A stretch of 64,000 nt of DNA from Pelagicoccus enzymogenes. Lineage in GTDB: Bacteria > Verrucomicrobiota > Verrucomicrobiia > Opitutales > Opitutaceae. The position numbers were made by a program, and so were the translations under genes. The stretch covers positions 248,001 to 312,000 of the forward strand of contig NZ_JACYFG010000002.1 in the NCBI RefSeq assembly GCF_014803405.1, in the 5' to 3' direction. Below the pieces are notes generated by a model. That model was given only the letters and a program-made list of their open reading frames with translations, was not told where the DNA came from and ran no database searches. The first letter of the stretch is position 1. The number at the start of each line of letters is the position of its first letter. Of the stretch, positions 61,586 to 64,000 are shown piece by piece.

Positions 61586-64000
61586 TCACTTAGTGGTCAC
61601 AATCGAAGCCATCGCAGAAGCAACTCCGTTGCCGGAAACCCTCAAGGTCAAGTCGCCCGCCTCCCCCGGCTTCCCCTTTACGATGACTAAGCACAAGCCA
61701 TTGAAGGCCTCTCTCTCAAGCGACTTGAAAGATACTAGACTGGTTGGGTCGCCGTTATCGGTCGCCACGATCTCGCCAGGTCCATCCAGTTCGAAAGTCA
61801 AAGGAGTCTTCGCGTTGCGTACGAAGCGACCCGCATCGTCGAGGATCCTTACAGTGACAAAGGATAGGTCCTTGCCGTCCGCCTTGATCTTCGCTCGATC
61901 CGCCTTCAATTCCAAAGCGCTTGCGGCGCCGGTCGTCTCCACCGCAGCGCGGGCCCACTGCTTTCCCTCCTTGTAGGCGACCACTTCGAGTATTCCGGGC
62001 TCGTAAGCGAGCTCATCCCAACGAAGCCTGTATTCAAATTCACCCTTCACCTTCCGACCAAGGGATTTTCCGTTGAGGAAAAGCTCAGCTTCGTCTCCAG
62101 ATGTGAATACGTGAACCGGCGTCACCTCTCCCTCGCGTCCTTCCCAATTCCAATGCGGCAGGATGTGGGCCATCGGATAGTCTGGACGCCAATGGGCCTG
62201 GTAGAGGTAGAAGCGATCCTTCTTGAATCCGGCGAGATCGATCACGCCGAAGTAGGAACTGCGGGCCGAGTAGTATGGGGTCGGCTCACCCAAGTAATCC
62301 CAACCGCTCCAGATGAAACCACCTCCCACATAAGGGTGACGCTCCAAGGATCCGAGCACCTTGTCGGCCGAGGAACCGAAGGGCGCTGTATACAGCTCGT
62401 AGGAACTCACATGGGCCGACACCGGATCCCCACCCGCTCCGTCAGCCACCGGAGCGCTGATGCCATCGGCCACAGGGAAAAGGTACTCGCCGCGCGAGCT
62501 CACCGCAGCGGCATTTTCGCTGCTGATGATCATTTTGTTCGGATACGCGTCGTGAAACTTTGGATACAAGGGCGGCGTGTTGATTCCTTTCAAGTGAGCA
62601 TAGGCAGGAGCGTTGCGAATTCCCTCCCCTTGGTAGTTTAAGCTGACGGTGTCCATTACCGCGGTGATCGGCATGTGCGGCTTGGCAAAGTTGAATGAAG
62701 CCGCGGTCGGACGGGTCGGGTCTTCTTCCTTCGCCATATCGTGCAAGCGTTGGGCCAAGGCGGAGCCGGCTTCCTCCGTATACTGTTCGCCGACTTCGTT
62801 GCCGATGCTCCACATGATCACCGACGGATAATTGCGATCCCGTCGAATGAAAGCCCGCAGGTCCGGCTCGTGCCACTCCGGAAAAATCAGGTGAAAATCG
62901 AGCGGAGTCTTTTTGCGGGCCCAGCAGTCGAAAATTTCGTCGATTACCAAAAAGCCCATACGGTCGGTCAGCTCGAGCAATTCGACCGCTGGCGGATTGT
63001 GGGCAATGCGAATCGCGTTGCAGCCCATCTCCCGCAAGATCTCGAGCTGACGCTCCGCCGCTCGCACATTGAAGGCCGCACCCAAGGCTCCCAAGTCGTG
63101 ATGCTGGTTCGCCCCCTGCAGGTAAATGCGCTCGCCATTTACGAACAACCCCTTCTCGCCGTCGAAGCGCAAGTCGCGAATGCCAAAGGTAGTCTCGTAG
63201 GTGTCAACGCTCCCGTCGGCCGCGCGCACTTTCGTGACCGCCACGTGCAGATGCGGTTCTTGATTCGGATACGGCCCCCAGAGCTTGGGGTTCTTGATCA
63301 CGACCGAATCCGCAAAGGTGGCGCTCGCTCCCGCCTCGAGTTCGCCTTCAAGAGCTTTGAGGGACGCGATCTTCCGTCCTTTCGCCTTCCCGTTTTCGTC
63401 AGCCCGGAAAATGTCAGTGCTCACCACAACGCTCGCGGCGCTGTCGCCGTCGTTATCCACCGTAACCTCTAGGGAAACCGTCGCCGCCTTTTCAGAAACT
63501 TCCGGCGTGGTCACGTAAGTCCCCCATTGGGCAACGTGCACTTTGGGAGTCTTGGTCAGCCAGACGTTGCGATAGAGGCCTCCTCCCGGATACCAACGAG
63601 AGGAAAAGGGAGGGTTGTCCACCCGAATCGCAATTTGGTTCGCGCCTCCAAAATTCAAATACGGGCTCAAGTCCACTCGCCACGACGCGTATCCGTAGGG
63701 CCAGCCGCCCACCAAATGCCCGTTGCACCAAACCATCGCATACGACATCGCTCCATCGATATCGAGAAAGATGGACCGAGCCTGATCGGCCTCTGGGATA
63801 TCCAGGGCCCGCCGGTACCAAGCAACGCCCGGACTTGGTAGGCGCCCCATGCCCCCTCCCACCGGAGCGTCCCAGCCTTCCATGAACGGACCCTCGATCG
63901 CCCAGTCGTGCGGCAAGGTCACCCGCTCCCAAGTGCTATCGTCGAAATCTTCCTGCACGAACGGGAAGTCGCTTCCTGGATTGCCTTCCGGTCGCTGGTG
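61586..64000 (-). CDS. GH2 beta-galactosidase-type enzyme with DUF4982 (5' end beyond window)
   Basis: The gene enters from beyond the window end; 804 codons are visible and the true start is not. The first residues seen already belong to the jelly-roll domain (F-D-D-S-T-W-E-R-V-T-L-P-H-D-W-A-I-E-G-P), so only about 20-60 residues, including any signal peptide, are missing. Ig-like, TIM-barrel, DUF4982 (H-W-N-W-E-G-R-E-G) and C-terminal beta-sandwich domains follow. The acid/base is in S-I-G-N-E-V-G-E-Q and the nucleophile in I-S-S-E-N-A-A. It resembles the GH2 at 7275 in layout. It lies 41 bases upstream of the acetylesterase, suggesting joint removal of acetyl groups and beta-galactosyl (or related) units. 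Confidence 0.92.
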   Translation of the reverse strand, partial: HQRPEGNPGSDFPFVQEDFDDSTWERVTLPHDWAIEGPFMEGWDAPVGGGMGRLPSPGVAWYRRALDIPEADQARSIFLDIDGAMSYAMVWCNGHLVGGWPYGYASWRVDLSPYLNFGGANQIAIRVDNPPFSSRWYPGGGLYRNVWLTKTPKVHVAQWGTYVTTPEVSEKAATVSLEVTVDNDGDSAASVVVSTDIFRADENGKAKGRKIASLKALEGELEAGASATFADSVVIKNPKLWGPYPNQEPHLHVAVTKVRAADGSVDTYETTFGIRDLRFDGEKGLFVNGERIYLQGANQHHDLGALGAAFNVRAAERQLEILREMGCNAIRIAHNPPAVELLELTDRMGFLVIDEIFDCWARKKTPLDFHLIFPEWHEPDLRAFIRRDRNYPSVIMWSIGNEVGEQYTEEAGSALAQRLHDMAKEEDPTRPTAASFNFAKPHMPITAVMDTVSLNYQGEGIRNAPAYAHLKGINTPPLYPKFHDAYPNKMIISSENAAAVSSRGEYLFPVADGISAPVADGAGGDPVSAHVSSYELYTAPFGSSADKVLGSLERHPYVGGGFIWSGWDYLGEPTPYYSARSSYFGVIDLAGFKKDRFYLYQAHWRPDYPMAHILPHWNWEGREGEVTPVHVFTSGDEAELFLNGKSLGRKVKGEFEYRLRWDELAYEPGILEVVAYKEGKQWARAAVETTGAASALELKADRAKIKADGKDLSFVTVRILDDAGRFVRNAKTPLTFELDGPGEIVATDNGDPTSLVSFKSLEREAFNGLCLVIVKGKPGEAGDLTLRVSGNGVASAMASIVTTK

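Overview
The window looks like part of a marine or soil Verrucomicrobiota chromosome, most likely class Opitutae (Pelagicoccus/Opitutaceae-like). This is an inference from protein style, not from a marker gene. Both TonB-dependent receptors carry the 'F-x-LSPFEV' N-terminal plug motif that I associate with Opitutae. There is also an ECF sigma factor of the Rhodopirellula/Verrucomicrobium type paired with a FecR-LamG protein, a DUF5107-TPR protein and several FG-GAP/ASPIC-UnbV giants. Nearly the whole window is a polysaccharide-utilisation region, built from several self-contained operons with their own regulators and transporters. I see no SusD homologue.

Layout. 1-15.1 kb (all minus): an exported GH2 with an inserted discoidin domain; an ECF sigma factor overlapping a membrane FecR-LamG protein; then a tightly packed run of GH2 galactosidase, beta-lactamase/alpha-beta-hydrolase fusion, alpha/beta hydrolase, GH51 arabinofuranosidase, type B carboxylesterase, DUF3237 protein and a CocE/NonD hydrolase cut by the window start. 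15.4-20.0 kb (plus): a GH105-BNR_4 fusion and two GH43 enzymes. 20.1-28.6 kb (minus): DUF5107-TPR protein, SSS sodium symporter, GH35 galactosidase (ATGA-coupled) and a GH43, with a divergent AraC regulator. 29.7-34.5 kb (minus): GPH-type sugar symporter, LacI regulator and a cytoplasmic GH2. 34.7-45.4 kb (minus): an FG-GAP lipoprotein, a TonB receptor, a TPR protein and a 1435-residue FG-GAP/UnbV/Ig/vanadium-haloperoxidase fusion. 45.4-46.4 kb: a gene-free tract with a decayed duplication of the 3' end of tRNA-Pro and its terminator. 46.5-49 kb: folE2 and a second LacI regulator. 49.2-59.6 kb: second TonB receptor, small lipoprotein, second UnbV giant and a GT-C/STT3-like membrane protein. 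59.6-64 kb: sialate O-acetylesterase family enzyme and a fourth GH2, cut by the window end.

How it works together (inference). The enzyme set (GH51, three GH43, GH2, GH35, GH105 with a lyase-like propeller, many esterases) fits arabinose- and galactose-rich, uronate-capped plant or algal glycans such as rhamnogalacturonan-I side chains or arabinogalactan. Exported enzymes and esterases strip the polymer, TonB receptors take up oligosaccharides, and SSS/GPH symporters import small sugars. The cytoplasmic GH2 finishes galactosides, under LacI, AraC and sigma/anti-sigma control. Ulvan is an alternative substrate for the GH105-propeller protein.
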